Assembly: GCF_009696275.1 (NCBI RefSeq)
Contig: NZ_VUMI01000027.1
Coordinates: forward strand, 20,157 to 84,156
DNA from: Eisenbergiella porci
Lineage (GTDB): Bacteria > Bacillota > Clostridia > Lachnospirales > Lachnospiraceae
Length of the DNA: 64,000 nucleotides
Direction of reading: 5' to 3'
Shown here: positions 54,704-63,815 of the stretch, piece after piece
Numbering within the stretch: the first letter of the stretch is position 1
Layout of the letters: each line of letters opens with the position of its first letter
The notes under the pieces: generated by a model
Seen by the model: only the letters and a program-made list of their open reading frames with translations
The model's database searches: none
What the model was told of the DNA's origin: nothing
Made by a program: the position numbers and the translations under genes

Positions 54704-56014
54704 CTATTTTCTGTTTTCCCGGTATTCATTCGGCGTCATCTGTTCATATTTTTTAAAGATCCTGGAAAAATAACTGGGATTGTCATAGCCCACCTGAAAA
54801 GCGATTTCATAGCTCCTCAAATCCGTCTCCTCCAGCAGCTTCTTAGCCCTTTCCATCCGCAGCTGTGTCAGATAGTTCCATACGCTGACCCCCACCTCAC
54901 GCTTGAAAAGATAGCAGAAATAGTTCCTGCTCACCGCCGCCTCCCTGCAGATTTCATCCAGTGAGATATTCCGGTCGTAGCTTCCCTCAATCAGCTGCAG
55001 GCTCAGCTCTACAGGCTTACTGTACCTTTTTCCCTGCCCCGAAGCCATATCCGTATCCTTCTGCTCCTGCTCCCGCATGGCTCCTATGGTCCGGATTTCT
55101 TCCATTTCCTTCTGGCTGCAGTTATAATCATAGCCCAGTATCGGCTCCTCTCCCACAAAAAAGCCGTATTTGCCCAATGCGGTAACTTCCTCATAAACCA
55201 TCGGCAGCTTATCCAGTCCCTGCTGTCTGGTGCTGAAGCAGATAAAACCGCGGACATCCAGCTCTCTTTTAAGCATTTCAAGAATGCGCTGGGCGCATGC
55301 CGCCTTATCCCGTCCGTTCAGTCCCTCAAGCAGCAGAAACCAGTTCTGGGCCTCGTAATCAAAGATGAGAAAATGCTCCGTTTTTTCAGAAAGAATCTCC
55401 TTCATCAGGCCGGTAAGATATCCGCTCTGCACCGGCTCCATGGTGCTGATGCTGTTAAATTCGTCAATGGTTTCATTTTCCAGCCGTACCATCATCAATG
55501 AATAAGAGTTAAAATCCACTGGCAGATACTGTTCAAAATTGAGGATACTGTTCAGGCTGCACCCATTTTTCATATACTGGTATAGCTTCATTGCCCGCAG
55601 CTGGGCCTCGCTTTCGTTAATGACCGACTCCTGCTCCTTGCGTCCCCGGATTTCCTCAACCGTCCTACGCAGGGCCTGTTCCAGCTCCGCCTCATCAATC
55701 GGTTTCAGGATATAATCACTGCAGCCCCTCTTCATGGCCTCCTTCACATAGCCGAAATCCGCATAAGCGCTCATGAGAAGGACGCGGATATCCGGGGAAT
55801 AGCCCTGGATTTTCTTTACCAGCTCCAGGCCGTTCATGGTATCCATTTTAATATCGGTCAGCACGATATCCGGCGGATTCTCCATTATCATATGGAAGGC
55901 TTCCTGCCCGTCCCTTGCATAGCCCATGACCTCCAGCCCCAGCTGCTCCCAATGAATCAGATTTTGGAGCATTTTGATCGTAAACATCTCATCATCTACC
56001 AGTAATATTTTCAT
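54704..56014 (-). CDS. Response regulator with AraC-type DNA-binding domain, YesN family
   Basis: A 436-residue regulator. The receiver has Asp7/Asp8 and phospho-Asp54 in VLTDIKMDTMNGLEL, where the usual Pro after Met is replaced by Asp. The C-terminal AraC domain reads REAAVSRNYFCYLFKREVGV and SYEIAFQVGYDNPSYFSRIF. It overlaps the kinase gene by 23 bases. It probably activates the MalEFG-like importer downstream. Confidence 0.95.
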   Translation of the reverse strand: MKILLVDDEMFTIKMLQNLIHWEQLGLEVMGYARDGQEAFHMIMENPPDIVLTDIKMDTMNGLELVKKIQGYSPDIRVLLMSAYADFGYVKEAMKRGCSDYILKPIDEAELEQALRRTVEEIRGRKEQESVINESEAQLRAMKLYQYMKNGCSLNSILNFEQYLPVDFNSYSLMMVRLENETIDEFNSISTMEPVQSGYLTGLMKEILSEKTEHFLIFDYEAQNWFLLLEGLNGRDKAACAQRILEMLKRELDVRGFICFSTRQQGLDKLPMVYEEVTALGKYGFFVGEEPILGYDYNCSQKEMEEIRTIGAMREQEQKDTDMASGQGKRYSKPVELSLQLIEGSYDRNISLDEICREAAVSRNYFCYLFKREVGVSVWNYLTQLRMERAKKLLEETDLRSYEIAFQVGYDNPSYFSRIFKKYEQMTPNEYRENRK

Positions 56015-57797
56015 TGTCCTTCCCTTCCCCGTTCTCCGGCAGCCTGATTATCACCGTCGTTCCGGCCCCTTCCCTGGAAATCACTTCAATCCCATACCTT
56101 CCGCCATATTTTCTTTTCAGCCGGGCGTTGACATTGAGTACTCCGATACTTTTCTCCTGCAGATAAACCGTCTCCGCCTCCAGCTTCCGCTTCATATCCG
56201 CAAGCTCCGGCTCCGGAATGCCGGTTCCGTTATCATTTACAAGGATACAGATGCTGTCCCTTTCCCGCTCCGCGCTGATGCTGATCATGCCCCTTCCTTT
56301 GCCCTTAATCCCATGTTCGATTGCATTTTCCACCAGCGGCTGGATCAACAGCTTGGATATCCTGACATTTTCAAGCCCCGGCTCACAGTCAATGGTATAA
56401 AAAATCCGGCCGCCGTAGCGGAGGTTCTGGATTTCCATATAATTTTTTACATACTCCAGCTCCTCCTTCAGTTCCACATCCTCATAGGGCTGATATACCG
56501 AATATGCAAGGATTTTGCCAAGCAGCGTGGAAAGCCTTGATATTTCCTCTGTTTTTTTCCCCTCCACCGCCATTCCCTTTATCAGCTGCAGCACATTGTT
56601 CAGAAAATGAGGATTGATCTGATGCTGCAGCGCCCTCAGCTGTTCCTCCGACAGCTTCTTTTCCTCCTCCACCACCTTCTCCGAAAGCCGGAATACATTG
56701 TGGATCATGGTCTGTACCGTTTGGGAAAGCACATGGATTTCCTCGCTCTTTCCCTCCGGGAACTCCACCTCATAATTACCCACCGCCACCTGGTTGCAAC
56801 AGTCCACCAGTCTGTTCATCGGCGTCAGTATGCTCTTTGACACGATTCTGGATACGAGGGCAACCAGCAGGACGGATAGCAGCAGGATTCCTGCCAGAAT
56901 GCAGGACAGCTTCCGGTTGATGCTGTGGATTTCATCCAGTGAACGGATTCCCACCAGATTCCATCCAAAAAACCTGGATTTCATCACCACCACCAGGCGG
57001 TCCGTTCCCCAGGGATCCCCGCCCAGCTGAAACGAGGACTTTTCCTCATCAATCCGCGCCAGGATCTGTTCTTCCTCTTCTTCTGCCAGGTGCCTGCTTT
57101 CCTTTGCATAAAGCAGCCGGCCGGAGGCGGCCAGCGCCAGGCCTACTCCGCCGTCCTCCGACCTGGAGGACTGCAGGACAGCCATAGGATCAATATCACA
57201 GACAAGGTAGGCCGCCGCCGAAAACGCATACTGGTTCTCCCTTGTGATGGGCATGACCATGGAGATACACTCATTTTTCTGTTCCGTAAGCAGATACCGC
57301 TTGTCATGCATTCCGGACACATAGGAGGTGTTCAGGTAGATGGAATCCACAATATCCTTCAGCCACTCCTCCTGCATCAAATTGTAATCCTTCCTTACGG
57401 AGGCACGGTAGCTGTAAAGGCATCGGCCGTCTGCGCTTACAATGTATGCATTTTCAATCTCCGGGTTCTCGGACAGCATATACAGCTTATCCGCCACATC
57501 CCTCTGATGGTACAGCTCTATGGAATAGTCCACCGTTTCATTTTCCACCTGGTATTCCACAGCGTTCCGGATTACAGAATCCGCCGCAAGGACGCGCTGC
57601 TTTGTCTGGATTTGCTGCAGCCTGCTGTCCAGGATATTCAGGTTCAGCTCCACCTGGCTGACGCAGAACTGATAGGCCTGCTTGCGGTACATGCTGCCGC
57701 TGATCCCTGCAAACAGCCCCGCCGCAAGCAGCAGGACCACCAGAAATGCGGCCGTGAACATTCTTTTCATCTTCTGATCCAATGCATACCTTTTCAT
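55992..57797 (-). CDS. Sensor histidine kinase, YesM family
   Basis: A 601-residue kinase. ATG 57,797 is chosen because GGGGGAGG lies upstream; an earlier in-frame ATG at 57,839 would add a Gly/Cys-rich stretch without a site. TM1 is near residues 13-35, an extracellular cache-like domain follows, TM2 is near 297-318, then HAMP, phospho-His397 in QHQINPHFLNNVLQLI and the ATPase domain (VENAIEHGIKG and NDNGTGIPE). It works with the overlapping YesN-type regulator. Confidence 0.95.
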   Translation of the reverse strand: MKRYALDQKMKRMFTAAFLVVLLLAAGLFAGISGSMYRKQAYQFCVSQVELNLNILDSRLQQIQTKQRVLAADSVIRNAVEYQVENETVDYSIELYHQRDVADKLYMLSENPEIENAYIVSADGRCLYSYRASVRKDYNLMQEEWLKDIVDSIYLNTSYVSGMHDKRYLLTEQKNECISMVMPITRENQYAFSAAAYLVCDIDPMAVLQSSRSEDGGVGLALAASGRLLYAKESRHLAEEEEEQILARIDEEKSSFQLGGDPWGTDRLVVVMKSRFFGWNLVGIRSLDEIHSINRKLSCILAGILLLSVLLVALVSRIVSKSILTPMNRLVDCCNQVAVGNYEVEFPEGKSEEIHVLSQTVQTMIHNVFRLSEKVVEEEKKLSEEQLRALQHQINPHFLNNVLQLIKGMAVEGKKTEEISRLSTLLGKILAYSVYQPYEDVELKEELEYVKNYMEIQNLRYGGRIFYTIDCEPGLENVRISKLLIQPLVENAIEHGIKGKGRGMISISAERERDSICILVNDNGTGIPEPELADMKRKLEAETVYLQEKSIGVLNVNARLKRKYGGRYGIEVISREGAGTTVIIRLPENGEGKDNENITGR

Positions 57798-57943
57798 CCG
57801 CCGACCTCCCCCGCAGCCGCAGCCATGGCTGGATTTCACAGGATGCGCTTCCCTGTGAAATAAAAGAATCAGGATAACATGGCTGTTATCCTGTTCCGAA
57901 TTACTATGCTTCTGTCATTATATCAGAAATGGACAGCCCCCGC

Positions 57944-58129
57944 AATCAAATACCCCGCTGCAAGCAACAAGGTATCAAACTTGCAGCGCTGCAGAGCAGC
58001 GGGGTATTTGGTCTACGCTCCGCTTCGGTCGGTGCAAAACATGTGCCACTGGCACATAGCACCCCTCGCGGCAGTCGCCAAATATCCATGCAAGCATGGA
58101 TACTTGGCTCGTTGCTCGCGGAAATAAAC
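57944..58129 (+). repeat. Hairpin repeat element, copy 2, with 53-base insertion
   Basis: This matches copy 1 (17,767-17,899) almost base for base at both ends: AATCAAATACCCCGCTGC at the left and GCTCGCGGAAATAAA at the right. Between the two main stems it carries an extra block that itself holds ATGTGCC/GGCACAT. The nearer alternative stem is shortened to CGCTGCAAG/CTTGCAGCG. It lies upstream of the YesM gene start on the opposite strand and before a decayed permease. Confidence 0.85.
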
Positions 58130-58131
58130 CG

Positions 58132-59393
58132 CAGGCCTGTGGAAAACCTTTCATCCACTGTAAGTGTCCTTACCACCGCCTGAGCATTTCCCTGACGGCA
58201 ATCCTGTGGACAGCCATTGGGTTCGCCCTGATCAAGCTGGCCGCCTTTATGATACTCAGCGGACGCATCGCAGGGGAGGAAATCGGAAGCCTGCTGACCG
58301 GCTTTTTGGGCACTCTCCTGTTCTTTTTCGGCCTCCGCTCTTTCCTGGGGCTTGTTGGCAGGCCGCGCCGGCCGGGAAAAAAAGCTGCATACCTTCACCT
58401 TCCGTCAGCTGCAGGAAAACGTAATCCACCGTTCCCACGCCCTTGCCATCAGCTCGCTGCTGATTCTGGCTGCGCTCTGCTGCTTTGGCACAGGGGTGGC
58501 AGTCGCGCTGGTTTACGGGGATTCCGAGCAGCATGTCCTCGATTACACCTTTCCCTGCCCGGACGCCCCTTCCGTCATACGGGAACAACTCTCCGCCGCC
58601 GGTTTTTCCGATACGTTTGGCAGCCTGTTTGAAATGAAGGTCGGGCATATCCCTCCCGCAGAGGATAACACACCGTGCTTTTCCATGGACGCGGTCCTGA
58701 AGGCACTGGAAGGCCTGCCCGAATCTGAAGACAGGGATGTCCTTCTGAACAATTTTTCCGATGGATATACGCCGCGCCTGATCGCCCTGTCCGGATATAA
58801 CCAGCTGCTTGCTGCCGCCGGGCTTCCAGAGATAACGCTGTCCGGCAATGAGGCGCGGTCTATATGGATACGGATTTCACCGGCTATAACCGGCTTGCCC
58901 TTTGCAACGGGATCCTTGACGGACGCCCTGAGGTACAGATTGCAGGCGAAGCCTTTTGGCTCACCGGCAATGTCCATACCGCCAATCTCGTCGTAGATCG
59001 TTCCATTACCCTGGCCCTGGCGCTCATTGTGCCGGACGAAGTCTTTGAACGCATGACAGTCGGCAATTATGCCGTTTATCTGAACGCGGTGCTTTCTCCC
59101 GACAGGCTGAAAGGGCAGAGCCTGCTTGGGGCGGTTTCCGACCAACGACAGGCTTACCCGGGCCGGCATTCCCTATGAAAGCTACCTGCAGAACATAGGT
59201 CGGCAGCTTTTTTATGTGGTATCCATCAGCTATATTACCATTTATCTGGCAATTATTTTCCTGATCGTTGCAAATACGGTCCTCGGCGTACAATTCCTTA
59301 CACAGCAGACTGAAAAGAACCATGCAGGATCTGGAAATGCGCCGGAAAATCATTCCCGTGCGCGGTGTGGGCTATCAGCTTATCCCTGAGGAA
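58132..59393 (+). pseudogene. FtsX-like ABC permease remnant (BceB type), several frameshifts
   Basis: Successive frames encode pieces of one protein: ILWTAIGFALIKLAAFMILS, then KKLHTFTFRQLQENVIHRSH with two spans, then MDTDFTGYNRLALCNGILDG, then LTRAGIPYESYLQNIGRQLF and YITIYLAIIFLIVANTVLGV. At least three frame changes are needed (near 58,380, 58,858 and 59,140), and the N-terminal part is missing. It resembles peptide-antibiotic resistance permeases that are coded with a regulator and kinase, remnants of which follow. Confidence 0.7.
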
Positions 59394-59411
59394 AATAATG
59401 ATGAAACATAA
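59322..59411 (+). pseudogene. C-terminal fragment of an OmpR-family response regulator
   Basis: A 29-codon frame reads RRKIIPVRGVGYQLIPEE and stops, the typical end of a winged-helix regulator. Receiver and most of the DNA-binding domain are gone. The kinase remnant overlaps its end. Confidence 0.55.
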
Positions 59412-59599
59412 CTGGAAAATCTGCAGGCAATACCTGCCCTGGCTTCTGCTGCTTCTCAGCACGGACGGCGTCTTCGTCCACCGGCATGGGACTGTACCTG
59501 GCAAAAGAGATTGCCGGGGATCTTAAGCTGATACTGGAAGCGGACTCCCGGTGGGGAGAGGGCTTTGTGATGAAAATTGAATTTCCTGTAGTAAATTAA
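59398..59599 (+). pseudogene. Sensor kinase remnant, only both ends left
   Basis: It begins MMKHNWKICRQYLPWLLLLL, a typical membrane start of BceS-like kinases, then changes frame and continues GMGLYLAKEIAGDLKLILEA to a natural stop at 59,599. The whole kinase core between is deleted. With the permease and regulator remnants it forms a decayed BceRSAB-type cluster. Confidence 0.6.
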
Positions 59600-59609
59600 G
59601 GTGCCTCTC

Positions 59610-60386
59610 TCACCTTATCTTCAGCCTGCTGTCCATAATCACCGCATCCTGGCAATACGTATTCACAAGACATTCCAGAAGTATCCTGTCTCCCTGGCTG
59701 AACTTGGGCGCGCACAATATTTCAAGCTCATCGAAGCACTCTTCTCTGATTTTCAGGAAATAATCCTCTCTGGCCAGGCTGATGCTGTTTCTGATATTAT
59801 CATCAATTTTTCGTTTGGCCTGTTCGGGATCCTTGAGCAGCTCCTCCAGGGAAACCGGCATAAAATACAGCAGATACCGCCATTCCTTCTGAAACCCCCA
59901 TGCACTGTTTTTATTCTTTCCTAACCGGGTAAGCTCAATGCCGGCACAGTCCTCTCCGCCGTGCCGGATCTGCCGCCTGAGACTGGGGTATAACAGTCTC
60001 TCGTCCTCCGTATAATTGACTTTATGAAGAAGCTCTTCTTCCATTACCGGAAACATGTTTTCCTGATATAAATCTTCTTCGGGAATACAGCTGGTTACAA
60101 AGCGGCCCTTCTGCCTGGGATCCTCCCAGGTATATTGTTCAAAGGGATTTAGAGGGAGCCGGATTCTTACGCCGTCCATTTTTGAGTACATATTCCACAT
60201 CGGTATGGATTCCTCTTTTTCACTGGTCCATGAGCTTACAAAACAATATTTCCCGGCTCTTCTGAAATCAGCGCTTGCCAGTTCATTCGGATCGTCCACA
60301 TATTTCAGGGAATTCAGCCGGATTGACCGGGTTTTTACTATCTGGGCCAGCGCGCTCAGGCTTGTATATTGATATAAATAGTCCAT
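59610..60386 (-). CDS. DUF2971 family protein
   Basis: A 258-residue protein of the DUF2971 family, found widely in bacteria near defence or mobile genes; its function is not known. Conserved parts are YLYQYTSLSALAQIVKTRSI, NSLKYVDDPNE, FVSSWTSEKEESIPMWNMYS and WGFQKEWRYLLYF. ATG 60,386 is chosen because the family domain begins there; an ATG at 60,431 in frame is possible. The gene seems intact, unlike its neighbours on both sides. Confidence 0.85.
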   Translation of the reverse strand: MDYLYQYTSLSALAQIVKTRSIRLNSLKYVDDPNELASADFRRAGKYCFVSSWTSEKEESIPMWNMYSKMDGVRIRLPLNPFEQYTWEDPRQKGRFVTSCIPEEDLYQENMFPVMEEELLHKVNYTEDERLLYPSLRRQIRHGGEDCAGIELTRLGKNKNSAWGFQKEWRYLLYFMPVSLEELLKDPEQAKRKIDDNIRNSISLAREDYFLKIREECFDELEILCAPKFSQGDRILLECLVNTYCQDAVIMDSRLKIR

Positions 60387-60431
60387 ATCCACTGTGCCTT
60401 TCTTTTCTGCCTGGATTTGTGGAAAATACAT

Positions 60432-60805
60432 TGCCTAATGCAGAATAATTATCGGTTCTCTGTGAAGTATTTCCTATGTTCTTCCCCTTATTCACTTTTT
60501 GGCGGACCGAACATTTTGTATCTGATAACACCACAGAAAGTTCGGCCGGTATTACTCCCATTTACAATATTTGGTTGATTATGATGACATCAGGAAGCTA
60601 ACTCTCCATATATAATAAGTAGTTTCTTAAAATGATAAGGTAATGAAAATTCCTCCTTTGCTTTAAAATAAGCTTCTTGACTATATGAAATTCTTTCTGC
60701 AGTGTAATAGCCAGGTTGGAAATAGCGCCGGATTATATATTAATCCTAAGGAATCACGGAAAGCAAACAAATCGTTGTTCATCACATATTCCGGCAACGG
60801 GCCAG
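60432..60805. other. Intergenic stretch without recognisable gene
   Basis: About 370 AT-rich bases between the DUF2971 gene and the GT2 fragment. No promoter, terminator or family similarity was convincing. Confidence 0.5.
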
Positions 60806-61076
60806 TTAACAGTACTGTTGAGGTTCCGCCCCAAGGGCCTCCCCAATAAAATCAGTCATGATCTCATCTCCTGAGTAAATTAATTTCTCAGGAGGAACTC
60901 CTGCCCTTTCTTCCCCATTTATCGATACATCCAAAAATCCGCTGTAGCAAATGTCTGCCTGCTGTATAACAAGTGTCTGCAAAAGTTTTTCTGCCATAAC
61001 CTTATCCACATAATCGTCCGAATCAACAAAAAGAAAATATTCCCCCTCCGCCGCTATAATACCGGAATTGCGTTAC
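60806..61076 (-). pseudogene. Family 2 glycosyltransferase fragment
   Basis: The frame reads RNSGIIAAEGEYFLFVDSDD and YVDKVMAEKLLQTLVIQQAD. This is the GT2 core with the DxD-type metal motif; the N-terminal nucleotide-binding part and the C-terminal part are missing. It is joined within a few bases to the hydrolase fragment upstream, and no start codon is in place. Confidence 0.65.
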
Positions 61077-61079
61077 TGA

Positions 61080-61550
61080 TTAATGGATGTTTATGAGGAA
61101 ATGGTAATAATATTCATCCGGAATATCAGCAATAGTCTCAAATAAATCATGTGCTTCCTTAGGAATAAGAAATGCAGGACTCTCTAAGATTATGCCCGCA
61201 ACATTTTTTTCACATCTGGCTGCCGTAATTGCCGTGATAATCCCCCCCTGACTAAAACCTGCCAGAACAATTTTATTTTTATCGATCGCATTCCATTTTC
61301 TCGCTGAGTTTAACACAGCCTCCAAATCAGACACTTCTGTCATAGCATGGATATTCTTAGGCTTCAAGACCACTTCCTCTGAAAACGGCAAATTCGAGGA
61401 ATCTCTTTCCGACGTAATTATCTGCATATCTTCAGTAATTGGCCATTGTATTCCCAATCGTTCATCGTTCCATAATACACCGCTTTCATCCTCAGGATGG
61501 TAAAAATCCGACAGCTTATAGGAAAACTCGGCAACGTCGGATAAAACCAA
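61080..61550 (-). pseudogene. Chimera of RmlC C-terminus and alpha/beta-hydrolase fragment
   Basis: The first 45 residues (VLSDVAEFSYKLSDFYHPED, then LWNDERLGIQWP) match the end of dTDP-4-dehydrorhamnose 3,5-epimerase. The following 100 residues are an alpha/beta-hydrolase with the nucleophile elbow VLAGFSQGGIITAITAARC. The two families are not normally fused, the start is a TTG inside a terminator hairpin, and the C-terminus is cut. It is a deletion product within a former cell-surface polysaccharide region, by inference. Confidence 0.6.
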
Positions 61551-61583
61551 AAGGCCGGCATCCTTTTACGAATACCGGCCTTT
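61541..61583 (-). terminator. Terminator of the GH120 gene
   Basis: On the minus strand AAAGGCCGG-T-AT pairs with AT-G-CCGGCCTTT, followed by TGGTTTTAT. It lies 70 bases after the GH120 stop and overlaps the start of the RmlC-like remnant. Confidence 0.75.
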
Positions 61584-61653
61584 GATTATGTAAAGCTCTG
61601 TCATTATTCAACTGCCCTGCGCATTTACAGTGCCGGCCGTAGTCCGTTTATCT

Positions 61654-63663
61654 TCAGTCTTCCCAGAGAAGCTTAGCAGCCGCTTCCGCAGATGCAAAAG
61701 GCCCGGGGATGGATGCAACGCCCCTGTGTTCGCCCAGATAATCCGTATCGAACAGGATGGAGGTACCGTCCGGATTTTCGAAGCGCTGTTCCGGCTCAAA
61801 AGCACAGCCCAGCAGATCACTGTCGATGAGTCCTACTTTGAAGGCTTTCATCACGTCATACACATTTGTCTTAAGATAATACTTTCCATCCTCTTCCACC
61901 AGCTCAACGGATACCTGATTCTGATCATCCACCAGCTTATCCTTCTCATTTTTCCAGGCTTTGGCGCCGTTGAAATAAGCGTTGCCGTTTACCCATACGG
62001 GAAGGTGTGAGAAATGGTACTTTGCCAGCGCACCCATATCAGCGGGCTTATCCATTTCAAACCAGCCAATCCATTCATCATAAGTAGGGTAATCGTCAAA
62101 TACATGCGTTCCCACTTCCCGGTTATCAGAGGTTTTAAAGCCCATATCTTCTTTTTCCTCTGCCGCTGCAGCAGGCCAGTTCTGGATGAAGATATTGTTG
62201 TACATACGGTCGTCTCCGTGAAGGATCGACATAAAGCCGGCCACTTCGGTACGGTGACGGATGTGGTAAGGGGTATAACGGGGCTGGTTGATACCGTTTA
62301 CGGTATTGTCCGTTCCGCCGCCTACCGCCGTAAATGCGCCCAGAATCAGATTATGTACACAAGCCACGCCTTCGGTTGCAATCCGCAGCGCCGCTTTGGA
62401 AAGCAGCACATTGTTGTCAATCAATGTGGGGCCGTGACCCACTTCCACGAAAATATCCTGGCTCATCATAGCGCCCTGCGCCATGGGAGTGCCTTCCGGC
62501 GCATGGTTGTCATGAAGCAGGTTCTGTGTGATCCGAGTGCCCTGCGCCTGCCAGTCACACCAGATTCCCATAGTGGAATGATGGATATGGTTGCGGCGGA
62601 ACACAACATCGATGGCTGCATGGAATTTGATACCGGAAATCTCCGCGCCGCCCAGCTGCTGCATATTGTTGATATGATGAATGTGGTTGTCCTCAATGAG
62701 GCTGAACACGCATCCCATACGTCCTACAATACCTGCCTGTTCGCAATGGTGGATATGGCAGCGTCTTACGATATGGCCGCCCACCTTTTCCTTCAGCCAG
62801 CCATGATACTGTCCGCGGCAGACCGCATCCCTCTCCATCTGGGTTGGGCTTTTCACATGTTTGTTGGTAAAATAATGATCATTTTCCGGATCGTAATATT
62901 TTCCCAGAGAAATACCGCAGCATTTACTGTTGCTGATTTCACAGTCTTCAATGATCCATCCCTTTGACCAGTGGGGGCCTACCATGCCGTCCTGATAAGC
63001 GGCGGGCGGCGCCCAGGTGGTTGCAGCCTTGTTTACATTAAAGCCGCTGAAGGTGATATAATCCACTCCGGTTTTGGAGGGCATAAAGCAATTGCGGCGC
63101 ACATTGATATCCACATTTTCCTCGTTGGGGTTATGTCCCTGGAAATTGGCATAAATCACTGTGGTATTGCCTTCCTGCTCGGTATACCATTTATAAATGG
63201 AGAAATCATGATCCCAGGAAGGGGGATATACCTCACCCTTGATGCATTCCTCAAGAGTCTGGGTTTCATACAGCTGGCGGTCATTTAAGTATACGGCGCC
63301 GGTATGTCTTACGACAGGAGCGAAATACCAGTCCCCTCCCACAAAAGTGGTATAAGGGTTATAGCTTCCGAATACACCGTTATCAATGCGGCAGACCCAT
63401 ACATTTCCCTGATAAGGTTCCCAGGAATCCACCGGTTCCGCACCGGTAATAACTGCCCCCAGAGGCTGCTCGCTACGATAGGTAATTCTGGCATCCTCCG
63501 TTCCTCCATTCACCGGATCCACATATTCCCGGTAAATGCCCGGCGCAACTAAAACCTCATCCCCGGGCGCGGCAACCTTCGCTGCCTCGTTAATACGCCT
63601 GAAAGGCCTTTCCTTGCTGCCGTCGCCCTCTCTGGCCGCGGCTGCGTTCACATAATAAATCAT
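61654..63663 (-). CDS. GH120 family beta-xylosidase
   Basis: A 669-residue right-handed beta-helix protein like XylC of Thermoanaerobacterium. Shared stretches include YANFQGHNPNEENVDINVRR, AATTWAPPAAYQDGM and GPHWSKGWIIEDC. The candidate catalytic acids are Glu341 (GAEISGIKFHAAIDV), Asp370 (GIWCDWQAQGTRITQN) and Glu407 (DIFVEVGHGPTLIDNN); which of these is nucleophile and which acid must be taken from the characterised enzyme. No signal peptide is seen, so it should cut xylobiose and xylotriose in the cytoplasm. ATG 63,663 follows AAAGGAG. The C-terminal part of the GH10 fusion at 637 is a relative. Confidence 0.92.
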   Translation of the reverse strand: MIYYVNAAAAREGDGSKERPFRRINEAAKVAAPGDEVLVAPGIYREYVDPVNGGTEDARITYRSEQPLGAVITGAEPVDSWEPYQGNVWVCRIDNGVFGSYNPYTTFVGGDWYFAPVVRHTGAVYLNDRQLYETQTLEECIKGEVYPPSWDHDFSIYKWYTEQEGNTTVIYANFQGHNPNEENVDINVRRNCFMPSKTGVDYITFSGFNVNKAATTWAPPAAYQDGMVGPHWSKGWIIEDCEISNSKCCGISLGKYYDPENDHYFTNKHVKSPTQMERDAVCRGQYHGWLKEKVGGHIVRRCHIHHCEQAGIVGRMGCVFSLIEDNHIHHINNMQQLGGAEISGIKFHAAIDVVFRRNHIHHSTMGIWCDWQAQGTRITQNLLHDNHAPEGTPMAQGAMMSQDIFVEVGHGPTLIDNNVLLSKAALRIATEGVACVHNLILGAFTAVGGGTDNTVNGINQPRYTPYHIRHRTEVAGFMSILHGDDRMYNNIFIQNWPAAAAEEKEDMGFKTSDNREVGTHVFDDYPTYDEWIGWFEMDKPADMGALAKYHFSHLPVWVNGNAYFNGAKAWKNEKDKLVDDQNQVSVELVEEDGKYYLKTNVYDVMKAFKVGLIDSDLLGCAFEPEQRFENPDGTSILFDTDYLGEHRGVASIPGPFASAEAAAKLLWED

Positions 63664-63786
63664 ACTTGATCTCCTTTCCTGTCGTGCGTTTTCTGTTTTT
63701 GTAACTGCCTGCTCCCTTCACAGCTGCACCAGTTACTTTTGCCTTTATAAAAACCGCCTGACTTTTCTTGCTAATCTTATAAAGCC

Positions 63787-63815
63787 ATTATATAATCATT
63801 ATATTAACCTGGAAA
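63787..63815 (-). promoter_or_regulatory. Promoter of the GH120 gene
   Basis: On the minus strand TTTCCA (63,810-63,815), 17 bases, and a perfect TATAAT (63,787-63,792). The leader to ATG 63,663 would be about 115 bases. Confidence 0.6.
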
